Assembly: GCA_963402885.1 (NCBI GenBank)
Contig: OY727094.1
Coordinates: 9,302,501-9,366,500 of the forward strand
Origin: Antedon bifida
Taxonomy: Eukaryota; Echinodermata; Crinoidea; Comatulida; Antedonidae
DNA length: 64,000 bases
Direction of reading: 5' to 3'
Part shown: in pieces, positions 35,850 to 47,704 of the stretch
How positions within the stretch are numbered: the first letter of the stretch is position 1
Layout: each line of letters starts with the position of its first letter
The notes under the pieces: model-generated
The model's input: the letters and a program-made list of their open reading frames with translations, nothing else
Told to the model about the DNA's origin: nothing
Databases searched by the model: none
Made by a program: the position numbers and the translations under genes

Positions 35850-36345
35850 TTAAACTGAAATTCCAAGCTGTTCATTATTAAAATATTCTTTAAGTTTTAT
35901 TTTGAAGGTTGCATTATTTTGTATTGATTTGAGTGAATTGGGGAGCCTGTTCCAGTCACGGATACCTAAGAAATAAAAAGTTGTATCATTAACGCCAGTA
36001 GCCTTAGGAGTGACAAAATTAAATGTTGTACCCCTGGTGAAATGGTTGTGATGATCAGAAATTAACAGAAAGTTATCCTTAAGGAAAGAAGGCGTATTAA
36101 AGTTATAACGAATTTTGTGAACATAATTTAATCTTAAAAACTTATTTCTGAGGCTGACATTAAGAAACCCAAGATCGGAAAGCTCTTTGGCACCTATGTG
36201 AGACCTCGGACCAACATTTAAAATGAAACGTGCCATCTTGTTTTGGGCAGTTTGTAATTTATGTTTAAGATTCTTATTGACACCGCCGTACCATGCCGAG
36301 GCAGAATAGTCAAATGTACATTGTATTAAAGCAGTGCTTTTTATT
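35850..36345 (-). pseudogene. LINE ORF2 C-terminal end after frameshift
   Basis: In the frame after the slip the sequence reads FDYSASAWYGG, then NKMARFILNVGPRS and ends ...YFNNEQLGISV, the usual C-terminal region behind the reverse transcriptase in this LINE group. The open frame from its first methionine covers 36236-35850. Confidence 0.7.
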
Positions 36346-38007
36346 CAAGCACGAACTTTGCCTATGTAAAAACTTCAACCTTGACTTAACTTTACTGATA
36401 ACACTAGTTGCAATAATATCACATGATACATATTGGTCTAAATCAATACCCAAATATTTAACTTGCTTAGTACTTTTGATTCTACGGCCCATTAATTCTA
36501 CAGAAAACTCTTTTACTTTGTTAAGCTTCGCTCTGCTACCAAAGATAATACTTTCGGTTTTGCCAACATGTAAAGATAATTTGTTTTCAGTTAACCAGTC
36601 CTGGCACTTAGCTAGGACAGTACTTAATTTATGAGCGATTTTGGTGGCATCGTGATGAGAATACAGAATCGTAGAATCATCAGCATAAAGCAATAATTGA
36701 ACATCAGAATCAATACAAGAAGCAATATCATTTAAATAACATAGAAAAAGAATAGGGCCCAAGATGCTACCTTGCGGTACACCATGAGTAACTATAAGAG
36801 GTTCAGAGCAGGTACCATTCACACTGACAACTTGTGTGCGGTTAGCGAGATAAGATTGAAACCAGTCAGTACACTTAAAACCCATGCATTTTAGCTTGTT
36901 AATTAAAATCACATGATCGACGGTATCGAAAGCTTTTTGTAAGTCAATTAGAACCATTCCAGTAAGAAGGCCTTTGGACTTATTGTTTTTTAAACCGTCG
37001 ATGAGATTTATGAGGTTGCTTTCAGTTGAATGGGCCTGCCGAAAACCAGATTGATAGGCATAAAGTATATTATTTTTAGAAAGATACCTTTCAACTTGTA
37101 TAGCTACAGATTTTTCAAGAATCTTAGATACCGTAGGCAGAATACTAATCGGCCGATAATTCTCAACACTTGTTTTAGTATTTTTCTTAAATAGAGGGGT
37201 AACTTTAGCAGTTTTAAGATCATGAGGAAAACAATTAGTTTTAAACGAAAGGTTAATGATATGAGCTATCGGTTCAGCCAAGATTATCGCACCGTCACGT
37301 AAGAATCTTGAGGGAATATTATCTAGACCGACGCTTTTGTTTACATTTAGGCTTTCGAGTTGAGTTTTAACAAATTCTATGGTAACAGGCTCTAGCTTAA
37401 ACATTTTTCCTTTTAATTTAACGTAGTATTTATGAAGATCGTTAGTGGACATGGTGAAAAAACCTATGCATTTTGGGAGTTTTTTGACGAGTGTTGACGC
37501 AACATTCGTGAAAAACTCATTAAAACGAGAGGCAACGCCTTTTGGACAGAAAGTTTGTTTACCATTGTCATCGAGAACGATTTTAGTGTTTGTTTTACAT
37601 TTCTTCTCGTATCCGAGCTGTTTGAGGGTTTTCCATAATTTTTTAGGGTTGTCTTTATTTTCATCAATCTTATTGAGAAAATATTTAGATTTAGCTTTTT
37701 TGATCAGCCGCTGAGCTTTGTTCCTAGAGGCACAATAATATTTGTATATATCTAGATTAGATTTATCTTTCTTGAATTGTTTTAAAAGTGTGTCTCTTAC
37801 TTTGATTTCATTGGCAATTTCGGAGGTAAACCAGGGTGCTATGTTTTGTTTAAGTCTAACTTTTTTTATTGGCGCTATTGAGTCGATCACCTTAATGATG
37901 ATATCTTTAAGAGTTAACCACGCGATATTTACATCGACATTATTAGTGACAACAGACCAATCGATATCGTTAAAATGGACCTGAAATGGATTTTCGATTT
38001 TTTTCAT
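36310..38007 (-). CDS. LINE ORF2, reverse transcriptase part
   Basis: Continuation of the endonuclease frame beyond the nested element. Its first dozen residues are encoded by the element's end and the real LINE sequence starts at NDIDWSVV. Reverse transcriptase motifs occur in order: ENYRPISILPTVSKILEK, YQSGFRQAHSTESNL, LIDLQKAFDTVDH, GVPQGSILGPILF and YADDSTILYSH, with the catalytic YADD intact. The frame ends early at 36310 because of a one-base slip in an A run near 36340 (AATAAAAAGCAC). Confidence 0.8.
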   Translation of the reverse strand: MKKIENPFQVHFNDIDWSVVTNNVDVNIAWLTLKDIIIKVIDSIAPIKKVRLKQNIAPWFTSEIANEIKVRDTLLKQFKKDKSNLDIYKYYCASRNKAQRLIKKAKSKYFLNKIDENKDNPKKLWKTLKQLGYEKKCKTNTKIVLDDNGKQTFCPKGVASRFNEFFTNVASTLVKKLPKCIGFFTMSTNDLHKYYVKLKGKMFKLEPVTIEFVKTQLESLNVNKSVGLDNIPSRFLRDGAIILAEPIAHIINLSFKTNCFPHDLKTAKVTPLFKKNTKTSVENYRPISILPTVSKILEKSVAIQVERYLSKNNILYAYQSGFRQAHSTESNLINLIDGLKNNKSKGLLTGMVLIDLQKAFDTVDHVILINKLKCMGFKCTDWFQSYLANRTQVVSVNGTCSEPLIVTHGVPQGSILGPILFLCYLNDIASCIDSDVQLLLYADDSTILYSHHDATKIAHKLSTVLAKCQDWLTENKLSLHVGKTESIIFGSRAKLNKVKEFSVELMGRRIKSTKQVKYLGIDLDQYVSCDIIATSVISKVKSRLKFLHRQSSCLNKKHCFNTMYI

Positions 38008-39086
38008 TTTAGAATGACGTTTTGGGGGCTATTAGGTGTTGCTAGAACGTATATTGTTACAAAATATAAATTCGCCCTTTTGGGGAAAGCCCCATTTGAA
38101 AATCAAAAAAATTCGCGGGTGACGTCACTTTGCGAATATATTCCTATCCCTCCAATGGACAATTTGCAGTTTTTTGGCTATAACTCTTGAAATCTTTGGA
38201 GTATTTTCTAAAAAATGCTTGTGCTTTTGCAGAAACATATTTAGAATTTTTTTATATAAAATTATTACCGTATAAACGGTTATTTATCGAGTAAATGACG
38301 ATTTAAAATCTCCAAATCGACGGGTTTTTTCTGGCAATACCGACGTTAGCCTGGCAACGTTGTCCATGATACAGCGCCGTGTGCAATGATGCGTATCCAT
38401 ATTTTTCGGTTCGTGTATTTTCAAAAATAGAATTTTGTATATCGTTCGTAATTTAAATGTGTTAGTTTCTTTAGTTTTTAGTTTAGCAGAATTAAATTAG
38501 TAATATGAGATGGTAATTTATTTGTCACGAATAAGGCAGTTCGAAAACGAATTTGATTCATATTTTACTTTGGCTTGACAATGAGCAGCAAGTTGTTGAT
38601 ATCGCTTTGGATGCACATGAAACGGAGCCTCGCATATGTGGGTGGAGGATCGACTCCGCGCGCTGGGGCCTAGGCCTAGTAAAGGTTTGGGAGGTAGGCC
38701 TTCTAAATTCGGGTTTTAGAACAAAGTACATTTTAGGGCACTAAATTTCAACAACATTATATATTGAATAAATTAGTATTAGTGTCAGCGCTTCGCGTAT
38801 CTTTCCTGGCCGTCGATCATTCACGGACTATCGGGCGGCATACACGCTCTCGATCGTCGTGTGTATATGTGACGTCGTGAATATAGATGCTCCCGACGGC
38901 CGTTGAAATAGAATATTGCAATGGCGTGAGTAATTTTCGCTAATTTACCAAGGCGTATCTTAAAATTTCGTTTTTTCTCAAAATACTATACATTTTGTTT
39001 TTATTTGTATGGGTTTGTGTTAATTTGATACATTTAAATAACATGTGTGAATTTCTTGAAAATCGAAAGTCCATTTCAGGTCCATT
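37974..39086. mobile_element. TTAA-flanked inverted-repeat element nested in the LINE
   Basis: TTAA occurs at 37970-37973 and again at 39087-39090. The ends are near-perfect inverted repeats of about 29 bases starting AATGGACCTGAAATGGA. Removing the element with one TTAA joins the two LINE frames exactly in phase (ETL followed by NDIDWS), which proves the boundaries. The 1113-base interior has no long frame and contains CG-containing words near 38790-38910. TTAA duplication suggests piggyBac-type or another TTAA-specific transposase supplied elsewhere. Confidence 0.85.
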
Positions 39087-40061
39087 TTAAGTGTTTCAAG
39101 ATAGTTATTTACAGTATAGTTTTTTAAAGATCGTAATTTTGCGGAGTTGTGTTCATTTTTATGAACATGAGACTTAGGTATTTTTCTAGTGCAATAAATA
39201 AGAAAATGGTCACTAAGGCCAATGTTAATTACTCCAGATTGCTTCACATTATTTTGTACATTAGTAACAATGTGGTCCAAACATGAGCTTTTTTCTTTTC
39301 CTATTCTAGTTATATCCTTAATAACATTACTAAAACCATTTCTTATAAGGCAATCATTATATCTTTGCGATACTGGATTAATATTTAAAGTACATATGTT
39401 AAAGTCACCAAGAATATAAATTTCACTACTCTCTTTGATTTTTGATACAGTTTCTTCAAAGTTGTTCTGAAATAAAGTTACATTCTGTTTTGGTGGGCGG
39501 TAGCATGTACCAATCACAATTTCCTTTGAACGAGGCAGATATATATTTATCCAAATTTCTTCAAAATTGTCGATATCCAGATCATTTCTACGTGTGAAGG
39601 CGCGTTCATTTTTTACGTAGATACAAACTCCACCACCAGACCGGTTTCTGTCCTTCCTGAGCGCTGTATATCCATCAATTTTGATCTCGTTATCGGTGAT
39701 GGATTCGTCCAGCCACGACTCGCTGATGGATATAACAGTAGCTTTGGTCTTCGATGCGATGTGCCTTAGTTCAGACATTTTATTAACTAATGACCGCGCA
39801 TTAAGGTGAATAAAATGTAGGCCTTTGTTAAACACGTTGAATTCCTCGCTTAAATGCTCGTAAATGTCTTCTGTACATGTATGTCCATCTTGTTGGGTTT
39901 CATTCACATTATTTGTGTCGGCAATAAATTCGTCATGAATATTAATGTCACTGATGCATTCATCATTCGGAAGCTGATTGAAGAGGCATTCTTGACATAA
40001 CCAATTATCTTTCGAGTTCCGTTGCTTATCATATACAATTTTATTTATTCTTCCGCACTTG
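39020..40061 (-). CDS. LINE ORF2, N-terminal part with AP endonuclease
   Basis: The first methionine is at 39907, but the frame is open further upstream to the truncation at 40061. Apurinic endonuclease motifs occur in order: HLNARSLVNK, SISESWLDE, RSGGGVCIYVK, YILGDFNI and GLSDHFLIY. This enzyme nicks the target DNA to start reverse transcription. The frame leaves the LINE at 39090, where the TTAA-flanked element begins; the last residues (about 23) are encoded by that element, not by the LINE. Confidence 0.8.
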
Positions 40062-42337
40062 ATATTGCATCACCAGACAAGACAACGGAAAATCTGTTTT
40101 CTCAATTTTTGCACTTTGATTTTCTTTTTCACAACGCCAAGAGCAATGATCATTGTAGTGGCGCTTTAAAATCGATTGATTGATTTATTTTGTAAATGCT
40201 CCTTCTTTCTAGACCACCTCAAGTGATCCCATTAATTATGAGTGTTTTACAAATTTATAGCCAACAAATGTTAATACCTTGGTCTACTACTTCACTGACT
40301 TCTCGTCCAAGTTCATTGGCCATAATGCTAAGCCAGGATGGAAAAGATAATCTGTCATAGCCATACACCCAGCATACAATTATGCATTCCATGGCGGCAA
40401 ATGTCAACATGACGAAATTAGCTGATAGGAGTCCAATAGAATCACCCAGTATACTCCAGCCTATAAAGAGAAATCCTTTAAGCCTCCTGATAGTCATGGG
40501 AATATTTTCAGTGATCTCCTGTCTACACCTAAAGGTAAAATTTCTCACAATTCTTTTTCTCTCTTTTAGGCTCTACTACTACTCTTTTGGTTAAGCTATT
40601 TTTAACAGACTATTTATATTATATGTTAACACTTTCCCCATTTGTAAAAATTCAAAATACCTCTGTGACACAGATGAGAGAGGCGAGGCACATCATTGTA
40701 CAGCTGGCTAATAGAACCTTTGGTTAATTGTTCCTTCTCAGATTTGGAAAGAAATCCGAAATGAATGTCATAATCGTCTCCATGAGGGTGAACTATAAAA
40801 TCACAATCATTGTTATAGTGCATTGGTGACATACCATTATTAAGTTTGAAGTATTAATACAATATATCATGGAGAGAAAAAAAAGTGATTATTAAAAAAT
40901 AATTTAATTTAAACCAAAAAGTCAAGTTGTTCTTCTGAAAGGGAGTCGACGCCAACGCATGTGTTGTTCACCGTCATGATTTTGCTCAGACACTCGTCGT
41001 AGATGCCGTTTCACATGTCCGTGTTCCAAGGGTTGTTACGTCCGAATCCAGGGCAGTTTGTTAGTGAATGAAGCAAACATGTAATACAATATGTATGTTA
41101 ATGATCACATTGTAGTAAAAGGCGATAAAAGTTGAAATCAGCACCATTCCGTAACCCATTCCTATACATGACACAAAAAAAACTAAGTTTAAAATAATGG
41201 TTGTTCAGGAATAAAGAATAGGAAACCATAGAGAAACGATAGCCTAAACGGTTTCTGGGGTTGGCAAATTCCAAGTGAATATGATATTAATAATTATGTT
41301 AGTCTTAATGCTTAATACAATGTTTCTAAGCATTTTACACAAAAACATGATCCATAAAATAGCCTAAAATACAACAAAAAAAAGAAGAAAAGCAGTGGAA
41401 CCATTTACACCGCTCTGTTCTCCAGAACTTGGAAGCTCCCATATAAGAACTCGCCGGAACAGTATTCACTGGAGCTCAAGAATAAAGAATTAACAAAATA
41501 CATTCATATAGAAAAAAAGGACCAAAATATTTTATGCAAAACTGGCGAAATTTATATTTTCATTTTAAATGAGTTTCCGGTCATGGTACAGTAACATTAA
41601 AATGTAGTGTTGTTTTTATTCATTATTTATAATTTTGGATTTCAAACCATCATTTTTTTGATCTACAAAGAAAAGTTTAATGACCTACAGGGGTGGGAAA
41701 AAAATATAAAGAGACATAAGAATACCGAACTGGACTTTCTCCAAAATTGCAAAATGTTTGGAGTTTATTCAAAACTGAATTTACCTCTAAACATTGGTGA
41801 AATCCTCCAGACAGTTGCTATAATCCGTTTTCTTGTCCCAGGTTCCACGACTCGAGGGGCTATTTTCATTACTTTGTCCTTCAGACAGACTCTTGTCTTT
41901 TGGGTCCTGAGATGTCCCAGAAGCCATCTGATCCTCTGTGACCAATTAATAACAATAATTATTTGTTCATAGTACAGTATACGTTTATTAGAATTATTCA
42001 TAATTGATTTTATTTACTACAGATTTCGAAAGTGTTTTTTAAGGACCAATATCTTTCAAGACACTATATGCAAACACTCATGTAAACTAGCATTTACTCT
42101 ATTCCCATTACAATATTATATATTCTTACCCATTCAACCAGATCTGATGGTGGAAACTGAAATTTCAGTTCACTTTGTTGGATCCTGAAGTATCTCTGAG
42201 TTCTACTCTATAACATGGTTGGAGGTATCTTATACTCTAAATAATAGATTGTAACAATCATAAATTGATGTCTGTGTTTTTATTCTCTCAATAATATTTA
42301 GGGTACATCTGTAGGCTACAGTACTGGTAAAAACTAT

Positions 42338-42339
42338 TT

Positions 42340-42373
<34 letters not shown>
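42338..42373. repeat. (TA)n microsatellite
   Basis: A TA run within unit 3. Matching but shorter runs are at the same place in the other units (about 32925, 35480, 46758 and 54328), so its length differs among array copies. Confidence 0.85.
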
Positions 42374-42376
<3 letters not shown>

Positions 42377-43994
42377 TATTAAGTTAAAGTTTTTAAATAA
42401 TAAACCAAACAAATTAAGATGCTTACTGCCACCATTTTCGTAAAACAGATAAGGAAATCTACATATATTGCATCACCAGACAAGACAACGGAAAATCTGT
42501 TTTCTTGTCCCAAGTTCCACAACTCGAGGTGCTGTTTTCAGTACTTTGTCGTTCAGAAAGACTCTTGTCTTTTGGGACCTGAGATGTCCCAGAAGCCATC
42601 TGATCCTCTCTGACCTGCTCATCATTGATGGAGGAATAAATTGAGACTTTCTGGTCTGATTAGGAATCGGACTATTTCTCAATTTTTGCACTTTGATTTT
42701 CTTTTTTACAACGCCAAGAGCAATGATCGTTGTAGTGGCGCTTTAAAATCGATTGATTGATTTATTTTGTAAATGCTGCCTCTTTCTTGACCACCTCAAG
42801 TGATCCCATTAATTATGAGTGTTTTACAAATTGATAGCCTACAAATGTTAATACCTTGGTCTACTACTTCACTGACTTCTCGTCCAAGTTCATTAGCCAT
42901 AATGCTAAGCCAGGATGGAAAAGATAATCTGTCATAGCCATACACCCAGCATACAATTATGCATTCCATGGCGGCAAATGTCAACATGACGAAAATTGGC
43001 TGATAGGAGTCCAATAGAATTACCCAGTATACTCCAGCCTATAAAGAGAAATCCTTTAAGCCTCCTGATAGTCATGGGAATATTTTCAGTGATCTCCTGT
43101 CTACACCTAAAGGTAAAATTTCTCACAATTCTTTTTCTCTCTTTTAGGCTCTACTACTACTCTTTTGGTTAAGCTATTTTTAACAGACTATTTATATTAT
43201 ATGTTAACACTTTCCCCATTTGTAAAAATTCAAAATACCTCTGTGACACAGATGAGAGAGGCAAGGCACATCATTGTACAGCTGGCTAAGAGAACCTTTG
43301 GTTAATTGTTCCTTCTCAGATTTGGAAAGTGAATGTCATAATTGTCTCCATGAGGGTGAACTATAAAATCACAATCATTGTTATAGTGCATTGGTGACAT
43401 ACCATTACGAATAATACATAATATTAACAAAAAATAGGTTAATTTTATGAAAGAGGTTCCCCAAAACATAAAAGTTTGAAGTATTAATACAATATATCAT
43501 GGAGAGAAAAAAAAGTGATTATTAAAAAATAATTTAATTTAAACCAAAAAGTCAAGTTGTTCTTCTGAAAGGGAGTCGACACCAACGCATGTGTTGTTCA
43601 CTGTCATGATCTTGTTACCAGTGCTCAGACACTCGTCGTAGATGCCGTTACACATGTCCGTGTTCCAAGGGTTGTTACGTCCGAATCCAGGGCAGTTTGT
43701 TAGTGAATGAAGCAAACATGTAATACAATATGTACAGTATGTTAATGATCACATTGTAGTAAAAGGCATTCAAAGTTGAAATCAGCACCATTCCGTAACC
43801 CATTCCCATACATGACAAAAAAAAACTAAGTTTAAAATAATGGTTCTTCAGGAATAGTCATAGGAATATTTTCAGTGATCTCCTGTCTACACCTAAAGGT
43901 AAAATTTCTCACAATTCTTTTTCTCTCTTTTAGGCTCTACTACTACTCTTTTGGTTAAGCTATTTTTAACAGACTATTTATATTGATTGATTAA

Positions 43995-44278
43995 AAAGTA
44001 GACTGGCACCCCCATTTAAAGTGTATGTTGGTAACCTTCACATTGAGACAACTGATGATGAGGTGAAATCACACCTGCTAAAAGAGTTAAACATCCGTGT
44101 GGAAGTACAGAAATTGGACTCTAAACGTGATGATTGCACTTCTTTTGTCATTATAGTAAACGATATCAAACATGATACAAAAGCTAAGTTAATGAATGCT
44201 CTGCTGTGGCCTGATGGTGCTTATATTCGAAAGTTTTACGAGACAAGGAAGACAGATGGCAATAATGAATGGAAATGA
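43995..44278 (+). CDS. LINE ORF1, C-terminal part (RRM-like)
   Basis: The frame is open from the 5' truncation. With the first methionine at 44021 it encodes 85 residues beginning MYVGNLHIETTDDE, like the first strand and helix of an RNA-recognition motif, and WPDGAYIRKFYE near the end. It overlaps ORF2, which starts at 44196 or one of the methionines shortly after, so the second protein may be made by translational coupling or reinitiation. Confidence 0.55.
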
Positions 44279-45848
44279 GAACAATCACTCACGATGTATT
44301 TCATATAACTGTAAATCGCTTAAACTTAGAGTTAGTGAAATAAATAAGTTGTGTGAAAATTTTGATATAATTTTTATACAAGAGCATTGGCTTCTACATG
44401 AAGAATTAGGTTTACTTAAGTCTATACACGAGGAATTTGATGGGATGGGAGTGTCCGCGGTTGATTCTTCTAAATTACTTGTAGGTCGACCGTTTGGAGG
44501 TGTCGCTGTGCTATTTAGGAAATGTTTTAGTAATTTTATTACATTCAAAAATTTTAATGACCCCAGATTGTGTGGTATAGAATTGATAGACGATAGGGAA
44601 AGTACCTTGATGATTAATATTTATATGCCGTATGAAAAAGACGACGATTCTTTATTTGAATTTATGGGGTATTTAAGTAAAATTAAAAATATTTTTGATG
44701 AGTATAATTATTATAAAAATATAGTATGTGGTGATTTTAATGCCGATCATAGGAAAAAATTCGGGAAAGAGTTGGCAGAATTCTGTAGTGAAGATGATCT
44801 GATTTTATCTGATATTACCAGACTTCATGATAATAGTTTTACCTTTCTTAGTGACGCCCATGGTACAACGAGTTGGATTGACCATGTCATTTCTTCTCAT
44901 GGCGCTGATACGTGCATATCTGAAGTCAATGTTATTTATGATTCATTTAGTTCTGATCACTTTCCGTTAAGTTTTAAGTATGAGTTTAATGTCAATAGTT
45001 ATAAGATTGGGAATTATAAAGAGTATACTAATAATAATGTAGATTCACTGTTTGCTAAAGTTGATTGGAGTAATGTTAAAGAACCAGAATTACGTAATTA
45101 TTGTAACCTTACAGAAAAGTTGTTAAAAAATATATATGTTGACTCCAACTTAATATTATGCACCGGATGTAATGGGTGCTCGCATAGGAAAGGTATAGAT
45201 GATTTGTATAATGATATTGTTTGTGCCTTATCTAGTGCCTCCATAATGTGTTTTAAAAATAAGAAAATAAAAAATGTGACCCATATTCCTGGGTGGAATG
45301 AAAATGTCGCAGAATACCATAATGTGGCCAGAGAAGCATTCCTTCTATGGGTTAATAATGGTAAGCCTAAATCTGGGTCATTATTTGAGGCGATGCGTGT
45401 GACAAGATCACAATTTAAAATGATTTTACGCAAGTGTAAATCAGAAGAAGAACAGCATAGGGCTGATTCTATGGCTCAGTCTTTATCAAAAAATGATTAT
45501 GCTGATTTCTGGAAAAAGGTTTATAAGTCTAAATCATGTACTCCTGTTCTTACAGAATCTTTGGATAATGTTAATGGTGAAAATGATATATGTAACCACT
45601 GGGCCGCTCATTTTGAGGAGCTGTTTAATTGTGTTCATAATGATAGTAATAAGGATTATGTTCAGAGTATACTTGTTAATTGTAATGATGATTGCGGTTG
45701 TGAGGTAAATGTCCAACAGGTAGCGGGCATTATTAAAGATTTATCTAGTGGTAAATCCCCGGGAAATGATATGTTGAGCTCCGAACACTTAAAGTATGCT
45801 AGCAATAGACTAACAGTTATGCTGTCCTGTCCATCAGTTTGCGTTTAA
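44196..45848 (+). CDS. LINE ORF2, endonuclease and start of reverse transcriptase
   Basis: A 550-residue frame. Endonuclease motifs are CISYNCKSLKLRV, FIQEHWLL, GGVAVLFRK, NIVCGDFNADH, TTSWIDHVIS and SSDHFPLSF. A linker with paired cysteines (CTGCNGCSHRKG) follows, then the start of the reverse transcriptase (SSGKSPGNDMLSSEHLKY). The frame then ends by a frameshift or deletion. The ORF2 start lies inside ORF1; MNGNENNHSRC (44256) is a likelier start than the first methionine. Confidence 0.7.
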   Translation: MLCCGLMVLIFESFTRQGRQMAIMNGNENNHSRCISYNCKSLKLRVSEINKLCENFDIIFIQEHWLLHEELGLLKSIHEEFDGMGVSAVDSSKLLVGRPFGGVAVLFRKCFSNFITFKNFNDPRLCGIELIDDRESTLMINIYMPYEKDDDSLFEFMGYLSKIKNIFDEYNYYKNIVCGDFNADHRKKFGKELAEFCSEDDLILSDITRLHDNSFTFLSDAHGTTSWIDHVISSHGADTCISEVNVIYDSFSSDHFPLSFKYEFNVNSYKIGNYKEYTNNNVDSLFAKVDWSNVKEPELRNYCNLTEKLLKNIYVDSNLILCTGCNGCSHRKGIDDLYNDIVCALSSASIMCFKNKKIKNVTHIPGWNENVAEYHNVAREAFLLWVNNGKPKSGSLFEAMRVTRSQFKMILRKCKSEEEQHRADSMAQSLSKNDYADFWKKVYKSKSCTPVLTESLDNVNGENDICNHWAAHFEELFNCVHNDSNKDYVQSILVNCNDDCGCEVNVQQVAGIIKDLSSGKSPGNDMLSSEHLKYASNRLTVMLSCPSVCV

Positions 45849-46462
45849 ATCGGGTCACTCCACAGATACATGAATATTTGTCTTAAAACAAGTTGTTGAA
45901 TTTTATACTCGGCAAAATAGCCCTGTATATGCTTGCTTTCTTGATGCCTCTAAGGCATATGACAGAGTAAATCATTGGACTCTTTTTAAGAAATTGTTAA
46001 ACAGAAAGATGCCAACCGCAATTGTAAAATTGTTATCGTGTTGGTACTCACAGCAACAGTTTTGTATTAAATGGGGAAGATCCATCTCCCGATGGTTCTA
46101 TGTAAGAAACGGAGTGCAACATTAATCGCCAGTATCGAGCTCTTTGCATTCGAGGTAACACTCTTTGTAGACGTTTTAGTAGATGTAATGTGAAGGTTAA
46201 ATGTAATCTGTTCAGGTCGTTTTGTACTAATCTGTACTGTTGTATGTTATGGTCTAACCACACTGTTAAGATTATTAAATCTTTGGAGGTGTGCTACAAC
46301 AATTCATTGAGAATGTTGCTAGGTTTACCTAAGCACTGTAGTGCTAGTAATATGTTTGCCACGAGGAGAATTCCCTCTTTCTACGAGCATGTACGTAAGT
46401 GCGTCTATGGTTTTAGATTAACGAACGAACCATTTGTTACGAGATTCAAAGCTCTACACTAA
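45849..46462 (+). pseudogene. LINE ORF2 remnant: broken reverse transcriptase and C-terminus
   Basis: In a shifted frame the sequence resumes with FKSGHSTDTCIFVLKQVVEF and CFLDASKAYDRVNHWTLFKK, which hold the first catalytic aspartate of the reverse transcriptase. At about 46110 the sequence jumps from VRNGV directly to the C-terminal region (LFRSFCTNLYCCMLW, VYGFRLTNEPFV), so the YxDD motif is lost. Confidence 0.7.
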
Positions 46463-47704
46463 GTGGGAAAAACTCCTATTTTAGTTTGATCTTCCGGTTT
46501 TGTATTATTTGTTGTATATATAGTATATATGGAATATTTATTCTGAAATAAAGTGATCAAATCAAATCAAATATTATATGTTAACACTTTCCCCATTTGT
46601 AAAAATTTAAAATCTTCTACTCTATAACATGGTTGGAGGTATCTTATACTCTAAATAATAGATTGTAACAATCATAAATTGATGTCTGTGTTTTTATTCT
46701 CTCCATAATATTTAGGGTACAGCTGTAGGCTACAGTACTGGTAAAAACTATTTCCATATATATATATATATATATGTTTATAAAGTTAAAGTTTTTAAAT
46801 AATAAACCAAACAAATTAAGATGCTTACTGCCACCATTTTCGTAAAACAGATACGGAAATCTACATATATTGCATCACCAGACAAGACAACGGAAAATCT
46901 GTTTTCTTGTCCCAAGTTCCACAACCCGAGGTGCTGTTTTCAGTACTTTGTCGTTCAGAAAGACTCTTGTCTTTTGGGACCTGAGATGTCCCAGAAGCCA
47001 TCTGATCCTCTCTGACCTGCTCATCATTGATGGAGGAATAAATTGAGACTTTCTGGTCTGATTAGGAATCGGTCTATTTCTCAATTTTTGCACTTTGATT
47101 TTCTTTTTTACAACGCCAAGAGCAATGATCGTTGTAGTGGCGCTTTAAAATCGATTGATTGATTTATTTTGTAAATGCTGCCTCTTTCTTGACCACCTCA
47201 AGTGATCCCATTAATTATGAGTGTTTTACAAATTGATAGCCTACAAATACCTTGGTCTACTACTTCACTGACTTCTCGTCCAAGTTCATTAGCCATAATG
47301 TTAAGCCAGGATGGAAAAGATAATCTGTCATAGCCATACACCCAGCATACAAATATGCATTCCATGGCGGCAAATGTCAACATGACGAAATTAGCTGATA
47401 GGAGTCCAATAGAATTACCCAGTATACTCCAGCCTATAAAGAGAAATCCTTTAAGCCTCCTGATAGTCATGGGAATATTTTCAGTGATCTCCTGTCTACA
47501 CCTAAAGGTAAAATTTCTCACAATTCTTTTTCTCTCTTTTAGGCTCTACTACTACTCTTTTGGTTAAGCTATTTTTAACAGACTATTTATATTATATGTT
47601 AACACTTTCCCCATTTGTAAAAATTCAAAATACTTCTGTGACACAGATGAGAGAGGCAAGGCACATCATTGTACAGCTGGCTAAGAGAACCTTTGGTTAA
47701 TTGT

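Larger units (their letters stand above)
35595..40061 (-). mobile_element. 5'-truncated LINE (CR1/L2/Jockey-like) with endonuclease and reverse transcriptase
   Basis: Non-LTR retrotransposon inserted into unit 2. The word ATATTG flanks it at 35589-35594 and 40062-40067, a 6-bp target duplication. The 3' end lies at the left and finishes in an ATCAAT-type tail. The 5' end is truncated inside the coding frame: upstream of the first methionine the frame stays open to 40061 and encodes a cysteine-rich segment (CGRINKIVYD then WLCQECLF), perhaps the end of a PHD-like finger. The coding region is split by a nested element (37974-39086) and has a frameshift near 36340, so this copy cannot move on its own. 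Confidence 0.85.
35089..41944 (-). pseudogene. Shuffled SLC6 fragment unit 2, split by LINE
   Basis: Same module order as unit 1. It is interrupted at ACATATATTG within the exon 2 remnant by the LINE at 35595-40061, and resumes with CATCACCAGACAAG at 40068. The first part of the exon 2 remnant after the junction is shortened relative to the other units. The exon 11/exon 8 fusion is at about 40270-40470, the exon 4 remnant at about 40920-41170 and the exon 3/exon 2 end at about 41780-41940. Confidence 0.75.
43985..46570 (+). mobile_element. Second LINE, 5'-truncated and internally deleted
   Basis: Inserted in unit 3 in the plus orientation. ATATT flanks both ends (43980-43984 and 46571-46575) and the 3' tail is an ATCAA-type repeat preceded by AATAAAGTG. 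It carries the end of ORF1, an intact endonuclease, the start of the reverse transcriptase, then stops and a deletion that removes the catalytic YxDD core, and finally the C-terminal end of ORF2. It belongs to a different group from the first LINE. Confidence 0.8.
41945..46611 (-). pseudogene. Shuffled SLC6 fragment unit 3, deleted and split by LINE
   Basis: Starts like unit 1, with a long (TA)n near 42342. The exon 11/exon 8 fusion lies at about 42857-43045 and carries a one-base insertion (GACGAAAATTGGC). After the exon 4 remnant the unit jumps at about 43855 back to intron 10 sequence instead of continuing to exon 3. It is then interrupted at TTTATATT by the second LINE (43985-46570). After 46575 it resumes briefly and jumps again at about 46612 to the 3'-flank module. 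Confidence 0.7.
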
